Origin: Skeletonema tropicum
Lineage: Eukaryota; Bacillariophyta; Thalassiosirophyceae; Thalassiosirales; Thalassiosiraceae
Assembly (NCBI GenBank): GCA_037178625.1
Contig: CM074129.1
Location: 744,001 to 808,000, forward strand
Length of the DNA: 64,000 nt
Reading direction: 5' to 3'
Below, piece after piece: positions 10,300 to 21,834 of this stretch (within the stretch, counting starts at the first letter, position 1; each line of letters begins with the position of its first letter). The notes under the pieces were generated by a model. The model ran no database searches, had not been told where the DNA came from, and was given only the letters and a program-made list of their open reading frames with translations. Made by a program: the position numbers and the translations under genes.

Positions 10300-12057
10300 A
10301 TTACGGGATTAGTGCCGACCTACTAATTGCGTTTTAGTGGCCGAATTTCGTAAATTACGTTACAGACGCCGTTGCCGACCTCCGATCAAAAAATCCTTTT
10401 AGGACCACCTTAACCACTCCATTTGGGAGTTCCTCCTACAAAATTGGGTCGGTCGATGATTTTCATAGGATGCTATTCAGGGTCATTCTAAACCTAATAA
10501 AATTTATTTTTTGTGGTTTAAATTGCAATTTTGCTGCAAAGTGACCTATCAATGGTGTTGCTCATTACTGGGCCGTCGACACCGACGGAATCAACACCCG
10601 GTTGTTACCATAAGTAAACAGGATGGGGTGGCAGCCCCTAGACAAGAGCTTACAATCTTTTATGCCGTTTGTTTGGTGTGTGGACATACGGTGTTATTTT
10701 GTGTATTGCTGATATTTTAATTTGAATAATCGTCTCACCCAAAATTATCGTTTGGTATCGGTGATTCAATGCGTTCATCCTGGTTTTGGAGCAAGCCTCG
10801 CCCCAGCGATGGCTCTAAGGGCGTGCTGATTTCTTGATTATGAACGAGGGCTGTGAGAGAGAGGGTTAAAGTAGAAGTGGCGTTGGAACGCAGTACGCTT
10901 TCAGAGCGTCGAGGCATCTTTAGAAAATGAATGTCATGACATGCCTCCACGTAAGACGCGTAGGAGAAGCGGCAGCACCGCATCTACTGCTGCCACCACT
11001 GCCACTGGTAATACAATCTCACCAATATCACTGCCTTCATCCGCTCCGACACAACAACCCTGATCTGCAACGTCTTCCGCTCACCGCATATCTCATATAT
11101 TATATTTATGGTCAATTTACGGCACCGTATCCAAAAATGAAAACAACAAGGCAGTCACTTCCGCAGAGATATTGAATCAACGAAGGCACGCACCTATCAC
11201 TTACGTTACAAAGAATACAGAATATCGTCGTCAATAATACTCGTACATCGTCACTCCGAAGAATACATCAGTGGTAGATGAAAAGGTGTATCTTTACTAA
11301 TATGTTGCAACAACATGATGTTCCAGTATTCGACGCTTTTTTTGAGTACATGCGGTTGATGAGGGAAACGTGACAAGGGCATCTGGGCTCTTCCGTGTGT
11401 TAGGGAGCATGATGTACAACGGGGATGAAATCCTCAAAGCACGAGAATTAGATCGAGGAAGTTAGGCAGAAGGCAAAGGATGCGAAGGCGAAGGAGGCAG
11501 AAGACAAAGAATTGGAATTATTTGAAAAAACTGTTCTCAATACCAGCTGTTCGTCGAAGAGAAAGGGAGAGATCTGAAGAGTATGGAGGCAGATGATCTT
11601 GCCCCTGTTGTCGAATTCTTGTGCGCTGTTGATAGCCGAGGCAAGGGGGAGTACTTATCAAACTACAAAACAAATCCAAAGACGATTGATGGGATTTTGA
11701 ACACACCAACTGGACCGTGGACGCATTGGCGAGATTCACAGTACGATGAGGAGGCAGAGGGAGAGGGTGTCGTAGAGCCCGTTCAAGCCGAGGCTGAAGG
11801 GGATCAGGATTGGCCGCCTAAGATATACAATACAACACACTATACATAGTAAATACACATTATTATCAGACATACACGACGTCAATAGACTATAGTAAAC
11901 AGCTGCTAATGAGTTCTTGTCACCAAAATGGTATTTGACGGCCCAACACACTGTTTTGCACAAGATCGCACTAAATTGCAATTTAAATATTGGAACTCGT
12001 GACTGAATCGCTAGCTTTATACGTAGAGCTGAGTCGCGCTGCCACTAATCCCGTAAT
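10300..12057 (+). mobile_element. Decayed TIR element, about 1.76 kb
   Basis: ATTACGGGATTAGTG at 10300-10314 is the exact reverse complement of 12043-12057, and the similarity continues a few bases inward with gaps. No target-site duplication could be read. Inside, an ATG at 10941 opens a basic then Ser/Thr/Ala-rich start (MPPRKTRRRSGSTAS), quickly broken by a stop. Near 11440-11580 there is a Lys/Arg/Glu-rich stretch open in more than one frame, and 11583-11849 is an acidic tail-like frame. This looks like a degenerate protein-coding transposon, but no transposase motif is left to name the superfamily. Confidence 0.45.
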
Positions 12058-13301
12058 TTCCCAACATGATTTGCAACCATTACAAGCTCTCCCTATGGGT
12101 TCTAAGGCCTACGTAGGAATTCAAATCTTCGTAGAACGTACATACTACCTGTAAGTCCTACCTAATGCTGCACTTTTTGACATCAACCATGAAGCTGCCG
12201 CTCCTACCGACGGCCCCAACAATGCACACGCTTCATATATAACCAATATACGCACCTATATCGCTCTCCATTACTATTGGGTATATTATGGAGGCGTTCC
12301 TTTGTCGAGGTAGATGCCGTCGTTGAGTTATTTTACTCGCCATCAACGATATGAAAATTGGTCATCTTCGTCCACCTGTGATATGATCCTTTTGGCAATG
12401 ATACTCTGCACTAAAAGGTCCCCTACTTTACATATCTCATCTGCAACATAGTATTGACTTCCGAGGTCGTGCCCCACGTATGAGAGTGCTCCCTCTATTT
12501 ATTATTACCCAGGCGCACATGTGATCGGATATGTGATGTTTCACATAATTAATATGCAACAATCAACCATATAAACAGTCCATAACAACAATGCAAACAC
12601 AATTCTTCAACTCACAACATAAAAGAGGATATCGGGGGGGTATACACGCTTCAGTAGCCGCAATATAGGTGTAGATGTCATATTTATCATGGTGTAGAGG
12701 CCTACATTTTTTTGTAATTTATTGTACCAAACATTATTTAATATTATCCGATTGAAAACACTACTCCAAACAATACCAATGTATATTATTACCGCAATTA
12801 TTTGTTAGTTCTGCTTTGGATGTGTTTTGGAATTATTGGTGGCTGTATACAACAATTGATGGTGGTTATTGTGCCCATTTGAGACGAGTTTTTTGTAATT
12901 ATTGACTCGTCGCTTCAAGGAGACAATAAGACTCTTTTTATTAGGTTTATGCCCCCCAATCATCGCTCTATATCATATTATAACTGGGGCATAAGTTTCA
13001 GGGCTTCGTTCCTTCTGTGATGCATCCTTTGGTGAGAGTGTCGGTCGCAACAAGGCGACAGGTGGCTTTTCATGATGGTGTGGCTAGATCACTTATATTC
13101 TTGGTGATTACGGTGATTACTGTGGCGATAAGCATAACCTACGAATAATATATGTTTGGTTGTCGATTGAGAGGGGCAGGGCGGAGTGATGGCACACCCT
13201 ACTGCCTCTCTTTTGGATAAATACGGCAGCGGCAGACTGTGTCGTCGAGGGGAAATTTCTAGCGATAAAAAATGTCGACGAGAATTAATTCGACGTTATT
13301 G
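12058..13301. other. AT-rich intergenic stretch, no gene seen
   Basis: No ORF longer than background and no recognised repeat end. It contains one copy of the dispersed TTCCTACGT word (near 12112, reverse orientation) inside a longer inverted context. Confidence 0.5.
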
Positions 13302-13376
13302 TATACTGGTGAACTTTTTTAGTAATGAACTAAATTATGGGTGTAGAGTTCGTTGCCAAAAAAGTTCACCAGTATA
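13302..13376. repeat. Fold-back hairpin, about 75 bp
   Basis: The left arm TATACTGGTGAACTTTTTT is complementary to AAAAAAGTTCACCAGTATA at the right end. Shorter internal complementarity (AATGAACT against AGTTCGTT) extends the stem, leaving a loop of about 15-20 bases. Confidence 0.8.
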
Positions 13377-13632
13377 TCAAGATGGGACATTATATCACCA
13401 TAGGACGCAAACACACCATGGTGCCGGTGCTCCTCATCTTTGTGATGTTGAGTGGAGATGAAAAAGTGTTTGGCGATAGTTAGCCCGTCAAGAAAATATA
13501 TTGATTTTTGCCTGTTTTGGTTTGTAAGGGTTAACAAATGTCGTAGCGATAGTCATATCACACGCTATGTACTATTCCTACGTTGAAACTCCTACTTTTG
13601 AACTTAGACCGGGAGGCTTAGAACCCGTGGCT

Positions 13633-13676
13633 ACCAACACCAACCCATACCCCAACCAACCAACACCAACCCCCCA
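13633..13676 (+). repeat. CCAAC-rich low-complexity tract
   Basis: Imperfect CCAAC/CCAACACC units immediately upstream of the family-X ORF; they may mark the truncated left edge of element X1. Confidence 0.6.
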
Positions 13677-13679
13677 TCG

Positions 13680-15263
13680 ATCCGAATCGAACAGTTCATG
13701 GCTGGGGACCTTGCGTGGGATTGTTTCACCCTAGGCAAAGAAGGAGCAGCAAACCATTGGTGCATCTACTGCAAGCATGGTCCTCAACAATGGAGTGTGC
13801 CAAATCACGACAAAGGCGAATGTTGGACCATTGACGATCTAATTGCAATGGCCGATAGTAACAACAAGGGTGCAAAGAGAATGGGAGTGAAAAGGCGGCC
13901 CTACTTCCCATGGATTCCAATTAAAAATTACATTCTTCCTGTCCTTCATCTTTGTATTGGTCTTGGTAATGATGCCATAGATTATTTTGGCTTCCTTGTT
14001 GAGTGGCGCCTGACCAAGTTATCTGCTGAGGAAAAGGAGTGGAAGGATAGAGTGGATGAACTGAATCGCCTAATCCCCGACAAACGGAAGGAAGTTAATG
14101 CTTGGGTAAAGAGTATTGATGGGAAGAGACGAACGCAATTAATGGCGTTACGGAGAACCAGAGCATCTTCTGTTGGTTTGCAGCCCAACGAAGTCGAAGA
14201 ACTTGCTGCACTTGATGCCACCTTCATTGCACTGGGAAAATCAAGAGATGCTCTAGTAGATGAGAGGAAAGATTTGAAGAAGAAAATTGAGGCGGCGCAT
14301 GAAACGAGGAGGAGGCCGCCAGAAGGCGCTGACGATACTTGGTATTTGCTCATGGAAAGGATATATAGAAATCATGGTGTGAAGCGAGAGGATTACCACA
14401 AGAGGAAATTTCAAGGCCGCCCATTGAAGGATATCATGAAGAAAGCTGAAGATATTTTCACCGAGGCAAAGGCAATGCTCCGTGAGTTCAAAGACGACAG
14501 CGTTGCTAATATTGATGACCAAATTGACAAGACCTGTGACGAAATGATCTCTCTCTTACGCAGTTGGGGTAAAGTGTTCAAAGTGTTCTACACGGAGAAA
14601 CCATCAGCTGCAGACAAGGTAAACTTCAAAAATGACATGGACGATGCAGTTGAAAAGCACCGCGCACTAAGGGCACAAGTTGACGACAATGATGATACAC
14701 CAAAGCTTCATTATGCAGCAGATCATGGACTTGAAACTCTTGAGACACACCCTGACTTGTTTCTGATGATTGAGGAATGGGTAGAACAGTTCCATCAAAC
14801 GGAAAGGAAGAGAGTGGAGGAGAGATGCAGGTTTGTCAAAGACGCAGATAAACATGCAGAAGCCGTTGGGAAGAAGAGAGCGAGTCAGAACAATGAAGAT
14901 ATCATGGCAAAAACTAGAGATACGAAGAGGCCACGAGGAAAGTACAAACAAAATAACGAATAATTGGTTGACATCGAGATTATACGAAGCGCTGAAAATT
15001 TAGGCATTAATAGAGCATGGCATCCGGCACCTGTTTTGGGTATCAATTTCGATCGATGTCATGGATTGGATGTTGTATGGGACGTCGTATTGAGCTAGCG
15101 GGTGGCATGTTCATGGTGGAATCGGATCGGTTAGCTGTGAGAAAAAGGGGGCACTTAGGGGGGATAAAACCTAAACACGTAATATCTAGTAAGATTATCT
15201 ATGTGACCCCCGAAAAGGGGGATGGTAGGAAATTTTTTTTTAACTAGTGGCGAAATTGGTGTG
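13680..15263 (+). mobile_element. Transposon family X, copy 1 (5'-truncated)
   Basis: The right end at 15263 (GGCGAAATTGGTGTG) matches the right end of copy X2 at 60348, after which similarity stops sharply. The interior from about 14520 to 15263 is nearly identical to 61080-60348 and to 63590-64000. The left end lacks the TIR found at 62301/62316, so the copy is truncated or rearranged near 13680, next to the CCAAC tract. Confidence 0.75.
13698..14963 (+). CDS. C-terminal half of an unassigned transposon protein (family X)
   Basis: A 421-codon ORF. It starts MAGDLAWDCF and has CIYCKHGPQQW, a Cys-x-x-Cys motif, then GECWTIDDLIA, a hydrophobic segment PVLHLCIGLGNDAIDYF, a long coiled-coil (about residues 100-220) and a Lys/Arg-rich C-terminus. 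In frame, open codons continue a little upstream of the ATG. Proteins with the order GDL, CxYC, GE-W, LH-x-x-IGLGND occur as repetitive, transposon-borne families in protists and invertebrates; I do not know a superfamily name. The N-terminal half of the same protein is found in copies X2 and X3. Catalytic acidic residues cannot be assigned from sequence alone. Confidence 0.7.
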   Translation: MAGDLAWDCFTLGKEGAANHWCIYCKHGPQQWSVPNHDKGECWTIDDLIAMADSNNKGAKRMGVKRRPYFPWIPIKNYILPVLHLCIGLGNDAIDYFGFLVEWRLTKLSAEEKEWKDRVDELNRLIPDKRKEVNAWVKSIDGKRRTQLMALRRTRASSVGLQPNEVEELAALDATFIALGKSRDALVDERKDLKKKIEAAHETRRRPPEGADDTWYLLMERIYRNHGVKREDYHKRKFQGRPLKDIMKKAEDIFTEAKAMLREFKDDSVANIDDQIDKTCDEMISLLRSWGKVFKVFYTEKPSAADKVNFKNDMDDAVEKHRALRAQVDDNDDTPKLHYAADHGLETLETHPDLFLMIEEWVEQFHQTERKRVEERCRFVKDADKHAEAVGKKRASQNNEDIMAKTRDTKRPRGKYKQNNE

Positions 15264-15686
15264 ATGCCCCGTCGATCGGGTAGGGTCGGTTCAACTTATT
15301 GGTAGTATCTACCCTTACGTACCTATATGTATGCCACTAATACAAGAAAGCTCGTACCTAGGTACCGAGGCTAAATTTGGAGTCATCGGAATGAAGTCAT
15401 CGGAAGAATCTCCAGACCTACTTACTTTAAGTATTATATCGACAAAGAGAGTCTGGTCCGTCGGTTAGGACACGGAACAGGGCAGGAAAAATCTTCTGCC
15501 CTCCCGTTGAGGCTTGAGGCTTTCCGTCGATATTACCTATCGACCATGAGCATAATTAAGCAAATGATAGATAGATTATTTTAGTTGCTACTCTCTTTCT
15601 AATTCCTCTCCAGCTAGAGAGAGACCTTTCTTGAGATATCATATATCACTATTATTGTAAGTGTTGCATTCGCATTCGAGATAAAA

Positions 15687-16742
15687 ATGGCAGCCGTAAA
15701 TGGAAACGATGAAGCCAACTCTCCTCCTGTAGTTGTAGTTCTCAACGACAACCGCGCACATGAAGATGACTCAACTATAGGTACTTCAGACGTCATTTGG
15801 CCGGAGATTGATTGCCATTTAGGAGACCTCGCTCAAATTCATGACCCATGCTATTATGATTACAAGCCGAGCATGGAGCCGGAGACGGAGCACTCGCCTA
15901 TCCCGAGTGTGGTTTCATGCATACAATTTGATGGGACCAAGACAGAAAATAAAGGCCAAGAAGTCACAGCAGAATACATCAATGAGATCGTCGAGTTGAA
16001 GCTCCAGCTGGCGAACCATCGGGCAGAGATTGACGAGCTCAAAGCGAGTTTGAATAGATGTATGTTGGATAAGGAGGCTCTTTTAGCAGAGAAAAGTACA
16101 TTAGTCGACGAGATTGCTCAACACAGGCAGTCCGGTCTAGCCGAATCGACTAGGTCCAGCCTCGAAGGCTTCAACTACTCTGCATCTTCTCTCCGCAGCA
16201 GCATCCTCTCAATGGGGCGGAGAAAGGGCGAACGAAAGAATGGGTCCATAGAAATGCTCCTCGAGTCCAACTCTCAACTTCTCCTGCAAAATTCACAACT
16301 TTTGGTAGAAAACAATGCCCTCCGTAAATCATTACAGGCGAATATTTTGGGGGACAGGCGAAGACGACGTGATGTGCAGCATCATAGTGGTCACAAGGCC
16401 TCATTTGTCACCAACAAGACAGCCGATGAAACGTTATCGGCATCTTCTCTGATGCCAGAGCATTGGCCTGCTTTGAATGATCCTAATTTTGATGATGTAG
16501 TACGTCATGAGATGTCCTCACATGCTTCAACGGGAGCATGGGTAGGAGGGCATGATGAGAGACAGAACAGGATATATGACGATGATGATACAAAGTGGCC
16601 TGCATGTGGAAGTCATACCGATGATAAGAATGAGAGCCACGACAGCAACAATGGCAATAATAGTAGATGTATCGAAGAGCAGGATTGCAATGACATCAAT
16701 CTCTTCAGTGGTGTATTGGGAACTCATGGGCTTTCGGAATAA
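15687..16742 (+). pseudogene. Truncated CaMK-like kinase paralogue, regulatory half only
   Basis: A 351-codon ORF starting MAAVNGND, closely matching residues 1-340 of the two full kinases at 38.8 and 52.5 kb. Shared parts are a Glu/Asp-rich start with [11 protein letters not shown], a coiled coil ([12 protein letters not shown] ... DEIAQ), the basic [10 protein letters not shown] segment, and the acidic [14 protein letters not shown] block. There the match stops: the copy reads VLGTHGLSE and terminates, so the whole catalytic domain is missing. The 5' flank (from about 15550) also matches the flank of the 52.5-kb gene, so it derives from that lineage. The frame is intact, so a short coiled-coil protein could still be made, possibly acting as a dominant competitor, but that is speculation. 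Confidence 0.75.
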
Positions 16743-17267
16743 ATCCGTCTCTCATTGAAAGGAGGTACAGATAGACTAGAGGCAAGCAACATTCAATGTA
16801 ATTAGACTAGCGAACTAGAGTTTAAATGTGAAGATCTAAACAAATGAGATGTACACTGAATATTTGAGCATTTTGGCCCCTCTTGCTTTCAAATGCATCC
16901 GTTCTCATTAAAATTTGATCGGAGATCTATCAACAAGGCTAGGTAAGTACGTTGTCACCGGTTAAGGCTCATTCTCTATTTTGTCTCGCGGCCCTAAGCA
17001 CCCTTCGGCACTACATTCGCAGACTTACCTTTCTGAATTCTAAAAACTGCATTCGTGTAGTACTTAGGAGTTCCTTTGTGGATTCTCGCGTATAGTGATT
17101 GACGGATGAAAACACTTGTGACGGTAGAAAGCTTCATTCGCCCTTTTTGCATCATTTCATAGCTCTAAGGCGGGTCCCTGCGGGTCCCCACCGTCGCGTC
17201 CCCGAATACGAATACGAATTAGGCACATACTGAATTCCTACGTATTATTTGACTCGACTTCAAAATG

Positions 17268-17303
17268 TTGGGATTCGGGCTCCGAAAGGGCTCCGAATCC
17301 CAA
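17268..17303. repeat. Perfect 11-bp stem hairpin
   Basis: TTGGGATTCGG at 17268-17278 and its complement CCGAATCCCAA at 17293-17303 enclose a 14-base loop. Related GGATTCGTATTCG-type sequence recurs near 26930. Confidence 0.75.
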
Positions 17304-17829
17304 ATCCCAACCCCCTAATTCGGTGTACTAAAGGGGCTACTGGAAGCTCTTGTATGTAGTGATCGGCCCGACGCCCCGACCATCCATCCATCGATCGGCA
17401 ACACAACAACATCATCACGACCATCATGTCGGGCCGTAAGTCATAGCACAATCAATTAGGATTATTCTAACACACCATAAAGCTATCATCTTTATCAGTT
17501 TTTGATGTAGAAAACGCTGATGTAGCTGGAAGGTTACGAAATTGAGAACTTACAGACGTATCGGCGGGTATATCGACGGCATCGATTTTTGGTCTATTTT
17601 GGTGAAGGTGGCAAATATCGTCGACGAAGAAACGCATAAATAGATTCATAAGGCCTCCACAGCATTCTCTGCTCTATAATAATGTTGATGACCGATATTG
17701 GTACTCAACCCGCCTGGTATCTGCCTTGAAATCACTACTTGTAGGCAATGTCCTTTGGGTGTTGAATTTTGAATTTTGTCAACAGATGCATGTGTGGGCA
17801 TAAAAATCTCATTAGGATGTTATTAATAC

Positions 17830-18960
17830 ACACAACAACACATTATATTGCAATCAATCCATATAATATCACAAGAGCAGACCGCCTTGCTGTTTCTTAT
17901 CCAGTGTTGCAGCCTCGAATCAATAATTAACACGATGTAATCTCTCTAGAAGACAATACATAGGTGCTTATGTGATGGTTGCTAACAATCATTAATAAGG
18001 ATAATTATCTGCTTTAAATAATGTTTTATATTTCTTCTTCTTATGTAGATCGTTGCACAGGTTGAAAGGAAGACGCATGTTGCACCACGACTGAGTCAAC
18101 TAGACTACCATTGTTCTTCTAGCTGACCAACCTCCTTCGATAAAATGTTGCACACCCTTCAGCACAGTACTTTTCAAGAATCATTCACCCTTTCTTTCTC
18201 CAGATTGACGGCTTCTACCTTATATTGTGTATATTTTTTGGTGATCACCCATTGTCTCCCAATAGTCATCTCAGATTTAGTTCCAGATAGATCTTCATCT
18301 ACAGCAGATTGTCGCCTCTTTGCCAGACGTCACTTATTGTAAACATCGTCACGATCCCCACTCCTCTCCTCTCCTCAAGAAAATTTTAGCTAAACGCTGT
18401 ATCGTTGGATAATCAAGGGAGCTTGTATCGACAGTACCACACGGATACAAATGCAGCGCCGACTCGTCAATTATTGTAGGTAAGTATTAACCTAAGCAAA
18501 TAACATCGCTTTCTCCTGTCCAAACAACAATTTTTATGGTCCAGTTTCTATGTGATAACGCAAGATCAGAGCCGCTGTGATCTTTATCTGCTTCAGCCTG
18601 TACATCTTAATCCATATCAACATGTTATAATCTCTTGAGAAGACAAGATATGTGCGTAGTGCTTGTGTAGGGTTATGAATATTAATGTTATCACTAATAT
18701 TTGGATTATTACATATAAACGATGTTTTCTATTTCTTGTGATTGTGTAGATTGTTGCATAAGTCAGTAGGAAGATGCATCTTGCACTCTGGCTGCGTCAA
18801 ATTCAAAGACTATCTTTTCTTCTACTCAGCTGACAAACCTCTATAGATGATATTGTTACCACACCCTTCAGTACGATACTTCTCAAGTCTCATTTGGCCT
18901 GTTTGTTTGTCCTTCTAGTTCTGCTTATTCCTAATAGAAGATGGCTCAAGCGTAGATGCT
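17830..18960 (+). repeat. Diverged tandem duplication, two units about 720 bp apart
   Basis: About 17830-18240 and 18550-18960 align with many substitutions. Landmarks are TAATCTCTxxAGAAGACAA, TTTATATTTCTTCTTxTTATGTAGAT against TTCTATTTCTTGTGATTGTGTAGAT, then GTTGCA...GGAAGA.GCAT.TTGCAC and CACACCCTTCAG.AC..TACTT. Both units carry a pyrimidine-rich GTAG|AT boundary that resembles a 3' splice site, but neither has an open reading frame. Confidence 0.55.
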
Positions 18961-19990
18961 TCGCCCAGAACAGAATGCCGCCTACCTCTTAGCCTTCCCC
19001 GGTCATGATGCCATCTGATCACTACCTACATGATGGGCTATTAAATATCACTGTGCTGTAACCAATCCCAAGTGTATTGTTGTAATGCGTCCGTTCCCCT
19101 CTTCATTATTATTTGTGCTGTATTTGTTTCTCTGCATCTAGCCAGCCAATGGCCGTGAATAAAGGCAACTCTGGATGGACCATATTGTCACCTTCCGTCG
19201 TGCAATCGAATAATATCGGTTTGTCGTGTTCTGTCGAAGACATTGTACCTATCTTCCCGGTTGCAAGACAACGCACTCGCTTCCTCAATAAATTGTTACT
19301 TCACTCCAGAACCTACCACATCATATGTGCAACAACCTCTCTATATTTGGCCTGCCATGACAAAAGCTCCAACCACGACGCTTCTGTAGAGCATGTCTAT
19401 TGTTTTGATGTAACCTATCACCATTTCAGTGCTGACATACCCACTTCATCCTCCCCACCTAAAGTGCCTATTTTGTGATGTAATCATGGTGTCCGCGTAG
19501 GTGGGCCATGCCGACGGTTCTAGACGAATTGATCAGTAGCCACCTCATCTAATGTCGCCATATATCATAAATAGTGTCAGGTTGTCGAGTAATAGACAGT
19601 ACTCATGTCCCAAAGGTCATTGTTGCTAGGGGGCCTATGCAGTTGTCGCTTTTTATGTAAATAACGGTCACTATTGTAGGAGGAAACCAAGAAATAAGGT
19701 CTGAGAACTTGGAAACAAAATTCCTTCACACCATAGGGCCATATGGGTCCCCTGAGGTGTCCGCCGGCGGTTTATGGTGGTGCCGACCCCCGTTCCACTC
19801 CATACCATCGCCGCCACCATCGCCATGGTTATTGTGTTCAAAGTGAGCCGTTTTGAAAAGTGCTAGCAAAATGAGGGGGCCAAGGCGAGTTTATTATGAC
19901 GGGCTCCCCGCACCCCTCCGATTCTGCTACGCAGATTTCAGGGCGTGTAAAAATCCGGAAAACGAACTCCCTCCATTAGCCGTAGGCCAT

Positions 19991-20077
19991 TTTTTAGCCC
20001 CAATTGGGGCTAAAAATCGATTTTGCTTCCATCGCGCGATGGGTCTCAAATTTTTTAGCCCCATTTGGGGCTAAAAA
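19991..20077. repeat. Two 26-bp palindromes with AGCCCC/GGGGCT arms
   Basis: TTTTTAGCCCC...GGGGCTAAAAA occurs at 19991-20016 (centre AATT, perfect) and at 20052-20077 (centre ATTT), 35 bp apart. A third copy is at 21264-21289. Confidence 0.85.
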
Positions 20078-20082
20078 TGTGC

Positions 20083-20914
20083 TTGACGTTGTTAGCCATT
20101 ACTACACCAATACTACGTCGATCCTGCCGGTTCAAAGACCAATATTATTCCATTCAGCTAGTTTGGAGTGCATATGCAACTTGGCTTGATGAGATTCCAT
20201 CCACACGCCGAGATGTTGGGGGGGGTCAAATCAGATGCATCGGCGTCGTCGAGCGGCAAATGTGTGATTTAGATTCAAAAATCACACATCTCACAAAAAG
20301 CATCCACACCATGGTGCAACACATGGCATTATCGACCATGAAATAAAGAATAGCAACAACTCCAACGCACTCTCTACCCCAAAATTTTGTGCTGAATCCA
20401 TTTTTGAGGTCGGTGGGGCCTGAATCTCAACGGATACGGCTGTATAATGATGTGAACATAATACATGTAAATTCAACACATTTGACATCACCAGAACCGG
20501 CCTCGTATATTCGCACCGACGCAAATACGATGCCACCACGCAATAATTCCTGATAATATATACCCATGCCGAAGTAATGGTGAGTTGGTGGCCGCTGCAT
20601 TGCACAGAGAATTGAGAACATCACGTATTCGCTGCGCAGCGACATGTGTATGGAGAGCATGCCGATCACCAACTTGGCCGCTGTGTGTGGGGCAGCAATC
20701 GATGCAATGGAGTCACCAAACGTCACCCCTCGTCTCTACCATATAGTAAGTGGCAAATGGTGTGTTATTCCTGGTTTATAATGCGATAGACCTTCCCCAA
20801 ACACTATGTTAAGGAATTGAGTTCATAACAATCAAAAATAGGGCATATCATAATAAAATAGAGTGGAATTAATCATTTTAAGTAGCTCAAGATGACCCAA
20901 AACCGTCATGTGTA
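20083..20914 (-). repeat. Repeat family I, copy 1
   Basis: About 830 bp that matches 28606-29441 in inverted orientation. On the minus strand it contains a frame (20726-20427) with APHTAAKLVIGMLSIHM, then LRSEYVMFSILCAMQRPPTH and LLRGGIVFASVRIYEA. The ORF-track start is a non-ATG codon. The frame is open in this copy but has stops in copy 2. The protein is not recognised. No TIR of its own was seen; it lies between AGCCCC palindromes at 20052 and 21264. Confidence 0.7.
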
Positions 20915-21263
20915 TGTATTGAGTGAAATGGATGGGTATTATTCAGTGTATCATTCCTGACATGGCCAAAGTAGAAGTGAATTGATTGTAATACGATGAT
21001 TTTACGCACTTAATGGTGCGTATTATTTCTCTTCACAGATGATGATATCAAGCAATCCCCGTTAGGAACAACTAGCCGATGGTAATAACTTCGGGATATT
21101 TATCACAGCATAGGTGTATTCGTTTCATGTGTGGCGTTAGGGATGTAGGAGCAGAGGTCGTCATGGAGAGCATCCTGTTGAGCTCAGAATTGGAGGTGAG
21201 GAGGGAAAAAGAGAAAGAGTCAAGCATCTCCTGTAGAAAGTCCACATAGGAATCAGTTCAAGA

Positions 21264-21289
21264 TTTTTAGCCCCAATTGGGGCTAAAAA
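21264..21289. repeat. 26-bp AGCCCC/GGGGCT palindrome, third copy
   Basis: A perfect palindrome with centre AATT, identical in its 26 bases to that at 19991. A half copy (TTTTTAGCCCCATTTT) is near 21483. A 195-bp minus frame crossing it is not credible as a gene. Confidence 0.8.
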
Positions 21290-21834
21290 AAAGAGCCATT
21301 TTGACGACTGGCACAACACCTCGATCATGGCCTTACGACGCCCTAGTACAGGCAATTAACGCACTGTAGAGACCGGATATCGACTCGGACATTTGAGGCG
21401 ATGGTATTAGCTAAGTTTTGATGTGCCGACACTAACTGCAAGTCCATTGGAACCCTCCATACTAAGGTGCTCAAAAGTGGCTTTTTTAGCCCCATTTTGA
21501 CCCCCATTTTGGCCTGGCCTACGGTTAGAATGGCTTAAATTTCATCAATTTTCGTCGAGGAAAATGCTATCGCAAATCGTTGGAAAGCTTATTTCACGGC
21601 GGTTACAATGGAATCGAGGTAGGAGGTTGTTAAGCGGCTATTTGTGATGATATTGTGATAAAGGACATTAAATTAACCTTAAACCTAACACTAATTCGAA
21701 CCTGATGAGTGAAAAAAGGGCCTCTGGACACTTGTGTAGGATGGTACTGTAGGGATTAATACCCAAATAGCTATTTTTTTGTGGGACTACGATTAACTTC
21801 AAATCGCTACTTTTTTTTGGGACAGAGGGAGTAA

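Larger units (their letters stand above)
16743..19990. other. Long gene-poor stretch with decayed repeats
   Basis: No ORF with a recognisable product in about 3.2 kb; the best frame (19113-19478) shows no conserved motif. It holds the hairpin at 17268-17303 and a diverged tandem duplication at about 17830-18960. Confidence 0.5.

Noticed and set aside
15440..15480. GTCCGTCGGTTAGGACACGGAAC resembling a tRNA D-arm
   Set aside because: No anticodon or T-arm at the right distance; just a short hairpin.
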